Shown here: piece by piece, positions 17,284 through 25,577 of the stretch
How the letters are laid out: each line of letters starts with the position of its first letter
How positions within the stretch are numbered: position 1 is the first letter of the stretch
From: Saprospiraceae bacterium
GTDB lineage: Bacteria > Bacteroidota > Bacteroidia > Chitinophagales > Saprospiraceae
Assembly (NCBI GenBank): GCA_027488935.1
Contig: JAIYAP010000022.1
Location: 180,206 to 244,205, forward strand
Length of the DNA stretch: 64,000 nucleotides
Direction of reading: 5' to 3'
Translations under genes and position numbers: made by a program
The notes under the pieces: model-generated
What the model saw: only the letters and a program-made list of their open reading frames with translations
Told to the model about the DNA's origin: nothing
Databases searched by the model: none

Positions 17284-18324
17284 ATGAAACATTGTCCTTT
17301 TTTGATACTTGCTTTGCTTGCTTCTTTAGTTTCTTGTAAAAAAAGCGAACCAGCGGCTACAGCACAGCCAACCAAAACTGCCTTTACCGTTACTTCTATT
17401 GAAGGATACATTGCTAAAACGGGGCCATTAACCGCCGCTGTTACAGCCAGTGGATCGCTGGTGGCTGCCGAGGAAACAATTTTACACCCGGAAGCTTCGG
17501 GCCGCGTGGTAACCATCAATTTGCCCGAAGGCAAAATGGTCGCCAAAGGTGTTTTGTTGCTCAAGGTTTTTGATGCGGATATCAAAACGCAAATTGAAAA
17601 ATTAAAAACCCAACTCAAACAAGCCGAGATCACCGAACAACGGCTTGCCGAACTGCTCAAAGTAAAAGGCGTAAGCCAACAAGAATATGATTTGGCTGCT
17701 TTGCAAGTGCAAACGCTCAAAAGCGAAATCGAACTCCAACAAATTTATATTCAAAAAACGGAATTGCGGGCACCTTACAACGGCATCATTGGCTTGCGCA
17801 AAATCAGCCCGGGCGCCTATGTTACCCCGGCTACCGAAATCGCTACTATCCGCGCCGCATCGGCCCTCAAACTGGATTTTGCCGTGCCCGAAAAATACAG
17901 CAACCTGCTCCGCGTCGGTCAAACGGTATCGTTTACGGTGGAAGGCAGCCCAGGCAATCATACCGCCAAAATTGTAGCAACCGAACAACGCATTGAAGCT
18001 GATACCCGCAACCTGAATGTGCGCGCCCTCGTAAACGGATCAAAAGGATTACTACCCGGGGCATTTGCCGACGTAAACCTCATACTAGGCGATAAAAAAG
18101 ACGCGCTCCTGATTCCCAACCAGGCCATCATCCCGCAAGCACGCAATAAACAAGTGATTGTAAGCCGCGGCGGAAAAGCACAGTTTGTAACTGTAAAAAC
18201 AGGCGTACGACAAGCCAATATGATTGAAATCACAGAAGGACTTGCAGCCGGCGATACCGTGGCTACTACCGGTGTACTGTTTTTGCGCCCCGATAGCCCC
18301 GTGAAATTTTCGAAAGTAGATTAA
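17284..18324 (+). CDS. RND-type efflux periplasmic adaptor lipoprotein, orphan
   Basis: 346 residues. Lipoprotein signal with lipobox LVSC (Cys18). Membrane-fusion-protein layout: barrel-sandwich halves (GSLVAAEETILHPEASGRV and LRAPYNGIIGLRKISPGAYV) around a short coiled-coil (IKTQIEKLKTQLKQAEI...), then beta-barrel and C-terminal domains (LLIPNQAIIPQ, VKTGVRQANMIEI). Such adaptors link an inner-membrane RND pump to a TolC channel, but no pump gene lies nearby. It is followed by the AAA+/M41 gene with a 73-bp gap, possibly co-transcribed. Confidence 0.9.
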   Translation: MKHCPFLILALLASLVSCKKSEPAATAQPTKTAFTVTSIEGYIAKTGPLTAAVTASGSLVAAEETILHPEASGRVVTINLPEGKMVAKGVLLLKVFDADIKTQIEKLKTQLKQAEITEQRLAELLKVKGVSQQEYDLAALQVQTLKSEIELQQIYIQKTELRAPYNGIIGLRKISPGAYVTPATEIATIRAASALKLDFAVPEKYSNLLRVGQTVSFTVEGSPGNHTAKIVATEQRIEADTRNLNVRALVNGSKGLLPGAFADVNLILGDKKDALLIPNQAIIPQARNKQVIVSRGGKAQFVTVKTGVRQANMIEITEGLAAGDTVATTGVLFLRPDSPVKFSKVD

Positions 18325-18397
18325 TTGACCCTGCATGTAATTTCTGCACCTGCCCGGCGGAACTTTCCCTGCAACCCTCACGTTACTCAGCGGCATT

Positions 18398-20269
18398 ATG
18401 GAAAAACCAAAATTTACCTTAGATAAAAATCGGCTGCGCATGCGCCAGGAAGCGCTCGAAATGTTGCGCATCCGACTGAAAAACGATTTCGTAGGCATCG
18501 ATGAAATCATCGATAATTTGCTCGATTATATTCAAATCTGGTACCTCGTACCCGAAATTCTTACCCGTCCCATCGTGGTATGTCTTTGGGGTATGACCGG
18601 GGTAGGCAAAACCGATCTGGTACGCCGATTGGTCAAATACCTCGATTTTCAAGAGCGGTTCGTGGAAGTAGAACTCGGAAACACCGACCACACTACTTTT
18701 TTCAACAGTGTCAATGCCATTTTAACGGCCAATGGCATCACCGATGGAAAACCTTCGATTGTGTTATTCGACGAAATTCAGCGCTTTTACACCGTTGAAT
18801 CGGATGGCTCGCCCGTGCAATCCACGAAATTTAACGATTTCTGGGAATTACTCAGCGACGGCCGCCTGGCCAAACGGGAAAAAGAAGACCTCGATTACTA
18901 CATTTCCGATTTTATGTTCAACCAGCGCCAGCGCAATCGACGTGCAGAGCCGGTAGAAGAAGGCCTAACGGAAAATGTAGGGATCTGGGAAGCGCGCAAC
19001 CTCAAGAAAATGCTCAGCATGGAGGAAGATGTGGTCGACATCGCCGACATGACCAAGGTGCAAATGCTGGAGCGCATTATTGAGGCGAAAACCCGCAAAC
19101 GGGTGTACGAACCCGTCGATTACAGCCAAACCCTGATCCTCATCAGCGGCAACCTCGATGAAGCCTTCCAAATGGCAACCCACACCTCCGACAGCGAGGT
19201 GGATGCCGATATTTACCACGCATTTACCAAAAAAATTACCGCCGTCGATATTAAAAATGCCCTAACCCGGCGTTTCCGGCCCGAACAAGTAGCGCGGTTT
19301 GGCAATATTCACCTGATTTACCCAAGTTTGCGCAAGGTCGATTTTGAAGGATTGATTCGAAAAGAAGTCGGTAAAATACTGGAACGTACCAAAGAAAATT
19401 TTGGGGTAGATGTGGAGGTGTGCGAGCCGATTTACCAGTTGATTTACCGCAATGGCGTGTTTCCGGTACAAGGTGTACGGCCGGTTTTCAGCAGCGTAAC
19501 GGATATTTTGGAAACCAACCTCAGCAAGTTTTTATACGAAACCTTGCACCGCGACAAACAGTCTTTTACCATTACCTATAACGCAGAAGCGAAAAAAATA
19601 CAAGCCGATATTGAAGGCTCCCTGGTAGAAATTCCGTTTGTAGGCCGCATCGACAAAATTCGTCAAAGCAATATCAATGATGTGGTGGCCAATGTGAGTG
19701 TACATGAAGCCGGACATGCCGTTACCTATGTGGAATTATTCGGATTGTCACCGCTGCAACTGAAGTCGAAAGTAGCCAGCAGCTATGCTTCCGGGTTTAC
19801 GTTTCCACACGAAATTTACGAAACCAAGGAAAATATCATTAAAAAGGCAAAAGTCTTTTTGGCGGGCGGTATTGCCGAAGAAATGGTGTTTGGACCTGAA
19901 AATGCCACGGTCGGCCGACTCAATGACCGCGAAAACGTGTCTATGTTGGTGATGGATTATATTCGACGTTATGGTTTCGACCCGCGTTATCAGGCGAATT
20001 ACACCCTGGAATACGGTTTTGCCATGGATAAATTCGAAACCGACCAGGCCGTCGAGCAAATGGTGGCAGCCCTGGTACTCGAAACCCGGCAACTCCTGGA
20101 ATCGAACAAACCGCTGCTCCTGGCCATTGCACATTTATTGTATGATAAAGGCAGTTTGGATGCGAAGCAAGTAGCAGAACTAGCCGCAACATTTGGCAAA
20201 ACGGCAGCAATTAAAGAAGAGGGGTATCTGCACTTGCCAGGGTATGAGGACACTTTGCAGTCTTCCTAA
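18398..20269 (+). CDS. Soluble ClpB-type AAA+ ATPase fused to FtsH-like M41 zinc protease
   Basis: 623 residues without signal peptide or membrane helix. ATPase half: Walker A GMTGVGKT (65-72), Walker B IVLFDEI (121-127), sensor-1 region LILISGN (N252), arginine-finger region ALTRRFRPEQ (289-297), and a ClpB D2-small-like domain with GVRP sensor 2 (359-362). Protease half: HEAGH zinc motif (436-440), LAGGIAEEMVFG (488-499), and NDRENV with the likely third ligand D510, exactly the M41 layout. FtsH normally has a classic-clade AAA domain after two membrane helices; here the ATPase is of Hsp100 type and the protein looks cytosolic. Predicted role: ATP-driven processive proteolysis; the target is unknown. 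Confidence 0.85.
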   Translation: MEKPKFTLDKNRLRMRQEALEMLRIRLKNDFVGIDEIIDNLLDYIQIWYLVPEILTRPIVVCLWGMTGVGKTDLVRRLVKYLDFQERFVEVELGNTDHTTFFNSVNAILTANGITDGKPSIVLFDEIQRFYTVESDGSPVQSTKFNDFWELLSDGRLAKREKEDLDYYISDFMFNQRQRNRRAEPVEEGLTENVGIWEARNLKKMLSMEEDVVDIADMTKVQMLERIIEAKTRKRVYEPVDYSQTLILISGNLDEAFQMATHTSDSEVDADIYHAFTKKITAVDIKNALTRRFRPEQVARFGNIHLIYPSLRKVDFEGLIRKEVGKILERTKENFGVDVEVCEPIYQLIYRNGVFPVQGVRPVFSSVTDILETNLSKFLYETLHRDKQSFTITYNAEAKKIQADIEGSLVEIPFVGRIDKIRQSNINDVVANVSVHEAGHAVTYVELFGLSPLQLKSKVASSYASGFTFPHEIYETKENIIKKAKVFLAGGIAEEMVFGPENATVGRLNDRENVSMLVMDYIRRYGFDPRYQANYTLEYGFAMDKFETDQAVEQMVAALVLETRQLLESNKPLLLAIAHLLYDKGSLDAKQVAELAATFGKTAAIKEEGYLHLPGYEDTLQSS

Positions 20270-20304
20270 CACGTATTTTGCACCTTAAAACAATACCATT
20301 TCGC

Positions 20305-21270
20305 ATGAAAAAGATGATCCTGACAGGCATGGCGCTCCTTCTGAGTGTGGCACTTGCCTGGTCGCAAACCGATGACGCTGCAATTGAAGCGCAAATGAAA
20401 CACCTGATCGACAGCATCAGTGCTTCTTATCAGTACCAAACCGGTCAAATTACCCTGGGAGATGGTATGGCGACCATACAGGTTCCAACGGGCTTCCGTT
20501 ACCTGAATGCCACACAAAGCAAGCAGATTCTGGAAGACATTTGGGGCAACCCGCCCGGACAAGCGACCCTTGGTATGTTGTTTCCCGAAAAAATGGGCCC
20601 TTTGGATTCTGCCAGTTTTGCCTTCAATATCAGCTTTGAAGACATGGGATTTGTGAAAGATGATGATGCAGACAAGATCAACTACACGGAGTTGATGACC
20701 CAATTGCAAAAAGACTCCGAAAAAGAGAATGAAAAACGGGCAAAAGAGGGATTTGAACCTATTGTCTTCGTTGGATGGGCCTCTGACCCGTTTTATGACA
20801 AGGAGAAAAAGATATTACATTGGGCGAAAGAACTTAAAGTGGGCGAATTTCCCGACAATACCCTCAATTACGATGTGCGTATTTTGGGTAGAAAAGGCGT
20901 CCTTTCCTTGAATGCCATTGGGATGATGGGGCAATTGGAGCCGATTAAAGGCGCTGTACCTTCGATTGCAAATGCGGTAGCCTTCACCGAGGGCAACCGG
21001 TACAGCGATTTTAGCAAGTCATCGGGCGATAAAATTGCGGCCTGGACGATTGGCGGCCTGGTGGCAGGTAAAATTTTGGCAAAAGCCGGTTTATTTGCCA
21101 TCCTGCTCAAATTTGGCAAACTGATTATTTTGGCGATTTTAGGAGGCGGCGCAGCCATCTGGCGCTTTATTTCAGGCCGTAAAAAACAGGAAGAAGAAGC
21201 CACCGCTTTTGAATCAATTGGCACCCCTAATTCCAGCCCAACTGACAACAACGATAGCCCTGTTGCTTAG
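20305..21270 (+). CDS. DUF2167 membrane protein
   Basis: 321 residues from MKKMILTGMALLL, with a signal peptide to about residue 20. The body has the DUF2167 pattern (GDGMATIQVPTGFRYL, EDIWGNPPG, LGMLFPEK, FVGWASDPFYD, LNYDVRILGRKGVL). One or two hydrophobic C-terminal helices (AGKILAKAGLFAILLKFGKL, ILAILGGGAAIW) anchor it, then a short charged tail. The function of the family is unknown. It starts 35 bp after the AAA+/M41 stop, so it is probably in the same transcript; membrane placement suggests it could be partner or substrate of that protease (inference). Confidence 0.85.
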   Translation: MKKMILTGMALLLSVALAWSQTDDAAIEAQMKHLIDSISASYQYQTGQITLGDGMATIQVPTGFRYLNATQSKQILEDIWGNPPGQATLGMLFPEKMGPLDSASFAFNISFEDMGFVKDDDADKINYTELMTQLQKDSEKENEKRAKEGFEPIVFVGWASDPFYDKEKKILHWAKELKVGEFPDNTLNYDVRILGRKGVLSLNAIGMMGQLEPIKGAVPSIANAVAFTEGNRYSDFSKSSGDKIAAWTIGGLVAGKILAKAGLFAILLKFGKLIILAILGGGAAIWRFISGRKKQEEEATAFESIGTPNSSPTDNNDSPVA

Positions 21271-21294
21271 CGTGTAAATACTAAAAACAAACAT

Positions 21295-21349
21295 GAGCCA
21301 TCCAGAGTTTTGGTGAAAACTAAAATTCGGGATGGCTCTTTTCTTTTTT
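21295..21349 (+). terminator. Terminator after DUF2167 gene
   Basis: GAGCCATCC (21295-21303) pairs with GGATGGCTC (21330-21338), followed by a T-rich run. The internal sequence is an imperfect copy of the repeat at 21439-21472. Confidence 0.7.
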
Positions 21350-21438
21350 GAGTATTTTTTCCGCACGACCTCGCTAGAGGTCGAATATCTTACCCAAATG
21401 TTTCCGCTTTGCTAGGTGTTCGTGAAAATGGATAAAAA

Positions 21439-21472
21439 ATCCCGAATTTTGGTTTTCACCAAAATTCGGGAT
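21439..21472 (-). terminator. Terminator of PpiC gene, 14-bp perfect stem
   Basis: ATCCCGAATTTTGG and CCAAAATTCGGGAT are perfect inverses around a 6-nt loop. On the - strand the hairpin is followed by TTTTTTATCC, so it ends transcripts of the PpiC gene. Confidence 0.8.
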
Positions 21473-21504
21473 GACGCATGTTTAGGCCCGGTAACGCCGT
21501 TATC

Positions 21505-23478
21505 TTACTTTTTAACCATGCCTTTCAGCACCGACTCCTCTACTTTTACCGGATAGGTTTTTACCAGTTCTTCTACCCATTTCTTCTCCAGGTAGTCCTG
21601 GTAATCGGCAACTGCATAACCGCGGGCTTCTGCGAGGGTTTTAGCCGTTGGCGGTAAAATGCTTTCCACTTTACTAAACGAAGCGGTTTTGGTGCCTGCG
21701 TCAACTTTCGCTTCCGTCATGCTGCCTGCCGACCACAAGTTGGCGAGGTCTTTATTCTTTCCTTTTTCGTAGGTTTTTTCCAACACCGTCAAAACCTCTG
21801 CTTTTTTATTGATTTTTTTCAATACTGCAGCCGATGGTTTTTTGGCCGCCAACTCGCGTACTTTCTTAAGTACCGCAGGATCGTCGGTTTTAAGCGTATA
21901 AATGCTTACTTGAGCACGTTCGTCCCATTTATACTTTTGGCTCAAATTGGCTTTGAAAAACTGCTCCAACCCAACAGAATCCGTGTTTGCTTTGTCCCAA
22001 ACATTAATTTTCAGGGCTTCAAACAACAAAATACCATCTTCATACTCGCGCATCAGGGAGCGGAATTCCGGGTATTTTTTATCCAATTGGCTCTCTTCAA
22101 AAGACAGGCTAATTTCGTCAGACCAGTTTTTATACAGTTTTTGAATGGTTTCGGCCAGGGGCAAGCCTGCGCCCCGCATCCGGTCGCGGCCAGAACGGGC
22201 GCAATATTCTTCAAAATCGGTTACGGTGTACGTTTTGGTTGGGCCAAAGCGTAACAAAGCATCTTGTGGTTTGGCAGGGTCTGGTTTCCATTTAAACGTG
22301 TGGAAAATGGTGTCTACTTGTTTGGCCGACCAGCTGGCAAGCGCATCCGAATATTCCTGGAAGCCCGCATCTTTTTTAATCCGGCTGATCATGCTTTGCT
22401 TGGCCACTTCACTGCGGCTGTCGCGTTTTACACGGTCGGTCAAGGCGCGTTTGATGGCATCGAAAGCGCCAATTGGGCGACGGCTCACGCGTTTGATGAT
22501 ATGCCAGCCCAGGGTTGTTTCCACAGGGGCAGAAAAATCGGCATCTTTTTCGAGTGCAAATGCCGCATCTTCAAAATTGCGCTGGTAGCGGTTGATTCCG
22601 AAAAACCCGATGTACCCACCTTTACCTGCATTGGTTTTATCTTCCGAATACTTTGCGCACAATTCGTCCCATTTTGCACCAGCGCGCAAGGCCGTGTACA
22701 CACTGTCGATGCGTTGTTTTTGTGCTGCATTTTTGCCTGCACCTTCCAATTTGCGCACCAATATTTGGGCTACTTCCATTTCGCCCCGGGCTGGACGGAA
22801 CCCGTTCACCCGAACCAAGTGGTAACCTGCGCCGGAACGTACGGGGCCAACCAAACCGCCTGGCTTGGTGGTATAAATGGCTTTTTCAAGTGCATAGTAC
22901 CCATCTGGCAACATCGCCGTGATATATCCGAGGTTTCCCTTGTTTTCTTTTGCTGTTTTATCGTCCGAACTGTCGGCGGCTACCTGTTCGAGGCTGGTGC
23001 CTTTTTGCAACAGTTTCATCGCATTGTTCGCGCGGTTGTAGGCGCGCAAGGTATCCGCAGGCTTCGCATTGCGGTCGGCAGCGATAAATACATGGCTAAT
23101 ATCGACATCCTGCTGCATCCGATCGAAGGTCTCGCGTACCAATTTGTCGGTTACTTCTTTGTCCTCCAAATACGATTTGGCGAGCTGCCGACGATACCCT
23201 TCCAGTTCGCTGCGCAACGCACTCAGGGTGTCCAACCGCATATCGCGTGCTTTTTGCACCTTCAATTTGAACTTTACATACAAATCCAGGTAATCTCGGA
23301 GCGATTGCTCAGAGTAATCGGCTTTATCCTGGTTGTTTTTGTTGTAAATGTAGTTGAACTCAGAAACGGGTACAGGAACATTTTGAACGGTGAAAAGCGT
23401 CGGATCGCTGCCTTGCCCGGAAGATGCGGTTGCCAAAATCGCAAGAAAGAAGGCTGTAGCAAATAATTGTTTGATCAT
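21505..23478 (-). CDS. Periplasmic PpiC/SurA-like peptidyl-prolyl isomerase
   Basis: About 657 residues from MIKQLFATAFFL with a cleavable signal peptide. Two parvulin domains: one around residues 130-225 (ISHVFIAADRNAK, KGNLGYITAMLPDGYYALEKAIY, GYHLVRVNGFRP) and one around 230-335 (VAQILVRKLEG, GGYIGFFGINRYQRNFEDAAF, GWHIIKRVSRRP). The N-terminal helical part resembles SurA/PrsA chaperone domains. Expected role: folding of exported or outer-membrane proteins. The C-terminal third has no motif I recognise. Confidence 0.9.
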   Translation of the reverse strand: MIKQLFATAFFLAILATASSGQGSDPTLFTVQNVPVPVSEFNYIYNKNNQDKADYSEQSLRDYLDLYVKFKLKVQKARDMRLDTLSALRSELEGYRRQLAKSYLEDKEVTDKLVRETFDRMQQDVDISHVFIAADRNAKPADTLRAYNRANNAMKLLQKGTSLEQVAADSSDDKTAKENKGNLGYITAMLPDGYYALEKAIYTTKPGGLVGPVRSGAGYHLVRVNGFRPARGEMEVAQILVRKLEGAGKNAAQKQRIDSVYTALRAGAKWDELCAKYSEDKTNAGKGGYIGFFGINRYQRNFEDAAFALEKDADFSAPVETTLGWHIIKRVSRRPIGAFDAIKRALTDRVKRDSRSEVAKQSMISRIKKDAGFQEYSDALASWSAKQVDTIFHTFKWKPDPAKPQDALLRFGPTKTYTVTDFEEYCARSGRDRMRGAGLPLAETIQKLYKNWSDEISLSFEESQLDKKYPEFRSLMREYEDGILLFEALKINVWDKANTDSVGLEQFFKANLSQKYKWDERAQVSIYTLKTDDPAVLKKVRELAAKKPSAAVLKKINKKAEVLTVLEKTYEKGKNKDLANLWSAGSMTEAKVDAGTKTASFSKVESILPPTAKTLAEARGYAVADYQDYLEKKWVEELVKTYPVKVEESVLKGMVKK

Positions 23479-23751
23479 TACCATGTTATTTTTTAAAAAA
23501 TACGCTGTATTTTGAATGAAAAAGCGTGCAAAATTAGAAAATCAACGTTAAAACGCTGGAAGTAATCGTGAATTTTGTTATTGTTAACAGGAATACGCTA
23601 TATTAGGCAAAATTGAGCGCGCTTTACCCTCAAACAACATTTATTTTGCACGCGATCCTTTAAACTTTATACCGCCTGGGTTGTCTGTATGAATGCCCAA
23701 GCCGTGCGTTGTACTTCTTTCTTTCATTTTTCTTTTTAAACCAACCGTAAC

Positions 23752-24915
23752 ATGCGATTTTACCTACTTCTCGTTTTAGCACTTTTTGTAACGGGTGCTG
23801 CCCATGCACAAAGTTTTTATACGGGTACCATTCAAAGCGGTGGCTTGACCCGCGAATACCGCGTGTACATTCCCGCAGCCTATAATGCCAACAAAGCCGT
23901 TCCACTCCTGTTCAACCTGCACGGATACGGTTCTAACAACCTGGAACAAGATTTTTACGGCAATTTTAAATCCATCGCCGACACGGCAAACTTCCTGATC
24001 GTGATGCCCAACGGCACCTATGACCAGCAAAACAAACGCTACTGGAATAATTTCCTGGTATCTTCTTCGGTGGATGATGTTGCCTTTATCTCGAATTTGC
24101 TCGACACGATGATGACCACATACAGCATCGACACCAACCGGGTGTACAGCACCGGCATGAGCAACGGCGGATTTATGAGTTACGCGCTTGCCTGTGGATT
24201 GAGCAACCGAATTGCGGCCATCGCTTCGGTCACGGGAACCATGGTTACACCCAATTTGAACAATTGCACACCCGGCCGCGCAGTACCGGTTATGCAAATT
24301 CATGGTACTGCCGACAATACGGTTCCTTACAACGGATTGCCCGTGAGTGCTTTTGTACCCATTGAAACGCTTGTAGATACCTGGGTAAATAAAAACGGTT
24401 GTAACCCTACCCCCATCCTTACTGCGGTACCAAACAACTCGACCACCGATGGCTGTACCGCCGAGCGCTTTTTATACGAAAATGGGATTGAGGGTAGTAC
24501 TGTGGAGTTTTATAAAATTACGGGTGGCGGACATACCTGGCCGGGCGCAGCGATCAATGTGGGCGTTACCAACCAGGATTTTAATGCCAGTTTTGTGATC
24601 TGGCGCTTTTTGAATAAATATAAATTGAATCAATTTACCACGGCCGCCGGGGAGCCTGCCCAGAAAGCGGCAATTTGGAATGTATTTCCCAATCCCGCTT
24701 TTGATCAAATTACCTTGACCTCGCCCGATGCCGCGGCGTCGCTGCGTCAAGTACAGGTGTACAACGCACTGGGGATTTTACAATATCAATGGACGGGCAT
24801 GAACGACCAAATTTTGCAGATCGATGTGCAGGCCTGGCCAGCAGGTGTGTACCGTTTGCAACTGGTGCAAAGCAACGGTGCGCGCCAAACCAGTACGTTT
24901 GTTTGCGTTCGTTAG
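23752..24915 (+). CDS. Secreted PHB-depolymerase/feruloyl-esterase-like hydrolase with T9SS tail
   Basis: 387 residues with signal peptide (ALFVTGAAHAQ). Alpha/beta-hydrolase of the esterase-PHB type: FNLHGYGSNN oxyanion region, nucleophile GMSNGGFM, acid Asp in HGTADNTVPY, catalytic His in GGGHTWPG. The last about 80 residues form a type IX sorting domain (VFPNPAFDQITL ... WPAGVYRLQLVQ), so the enzyme is probably secreted or surface-attached through T9SS. Likely acts on ester-linked polymers or plant phenolic esters; which is undecided. Confidence 0.9.
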   Translation: MRFYLLLVLALFVTGAAHAQSFYTGTIQSGGLTREYRVYIPAAYNANKAVPLLFNLHGYGSNNLEQDFYGNFKSIADTANFLIVMPNGTYDQQNKRYWNNFLVSSSVDDVAFISNLLDTMMTTYSIDTNRVYSTGMSNGGFMSYALACGLSNRIAAIASVTGTMVTPNLNNCTPGRAVPVMQIHGTADNTVPYNGLPVSAFVPIETLVDTWVNKNGCNPTPILTAVPNNSTTDGCTAERFLYENGIEGSTVEFYKITGGGHTWPGAAINVGVTNQDFNASFVIWRFLNKYKLNQFTTAAGEPAQKAAIWNVFPNPAFDQITLTSPDAAASLRQVQVYNALGILQYQWTGMNDQILQIDVQAWPAGVYRLQLVQSNGARQTSTFVCVR

Positions 24916-24946
24916 GCATCTTTATATACGTTCCGGTGGGTGGTGC

Positions 24947-25037
24947 TACAGCAAGCTATCCACCGGGGCGCCTTTATCCAATGCTTCTACCAATGGCTTT
25001 GCCTATTTGGTGTCCCATTTCTGCACAACTCCTGATA
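24947..25037 (-). pseudogene. NmrA-gene fragment and adjoining gene-tail remnant
   Basis: 24990-25037 matches 30186-30233, inside the intact NmrA gene, at 45 of 48 bases in the same orientation. In the NmrA frame it still reads IRSCAEMGHQIGKAIG, then diverges. The adjoining 24947-24989 on the - strand reads VEALDKGAPVDSLL-stop, like the last residues of the cyclase at 31412 (VEELEKGAPIEGIQ-stop), a weaker match. Neither piece is a working gene; together they look like debris at the left edge of the AT-rich island. Confidence 0.65.
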
Positions 25038-25110
25038 AGGCAATGACATATCAGGAGGGAATGGTCCGTAAACCCCGATAATGGCGTAAACGCAGATGGA
25101 TATAGCGCAA

Positions 25111-25147
25111 AGCTGATAGAAGTATCAAGGATGACACTTCTATCAGC
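25111..25147 (+). terminator. Stem-loop between convergent genes
   Basis: AGCTGATAGAAGT pairs perfectly with ACTTCTATCAGCT across a 12-nt loop, between the esterase and VOC gene ends. It can serve either strand. Confidence 0.6.
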
Positions 25148-25176
25148 TATTTTACAAAGATACGAGGAACGTTGTA

Positions 25177-25551
25177 TTATCCCAATGAATGGAATCCTAC
25201 CTTGTTTCCTTCTGTGTCAATAAAAAGTGCAATAAAGCCCCTGTTTTCACCAACAGAAGTTTTCGGCAGAATAACTGTTCCACCGGCACTTTCTACTCTG
25301 CCTAATGGAACTGAAAGGTCTTTTCCGCCATCTAAGTAAACAGTTGTGCCGGTCATTGCAGGAACAAAGTTTTCACCGCTGGCAATTGCTCCGCCAAATG
25401 CGCCTTTTTGTGGATCAGACGGTAAATATGCATATTGCATATTAGGATTAGGGTCGTTATGAATTTGAGCATCTAACACTGTAGCATAAAATGCTTTTGC
25501 TCTTGCGAAATCTGTTGCCGGGATTTCAAACCAATTTAGCGTATTTACCAT
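25177..25551 (-). CDS. VOC-family (glyoxalase/dioxygenase-like) protein
   Basis: 124 residues with the paired beta-alpha-beta-beta-beta VOC modules: NWFEIPATDFARAKAFYATVL at the start of module 1 and GKDLSVPLGRVESAGGTVI, FIALFIDTEGNKVGFHS in module 2. Metal-ligand positions are only partly obvious, so activity (glyoxalase, fosfomycin/bleomycin-type, or other) cannot be fixed. It is the last gene of the AT-rich - strand redox cluster. Confidence 0.85.
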   Translation of the reverse strand: MVNTLNWFEIPATDFARAKAFYATVLDAQIHNDPNPNMQYAYLPSDPQKGAFGGAIASGENFVPAMTGTTVYLDGGKDLSVPLGRVESAGGTVILPKTSVGENRGFIALFIDTEGNKVGFHSLG

Positions 25552-25577
25552 GTTTATTTGTTTTTATTTGTTAGTTG

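Noticed and set aside
22264..23466. 400-codon + strand open frame
   Set aside because: Antisense to the PpiC gene; no domain motif, rich in Phe/Cys/His as expected of a frame shadow.
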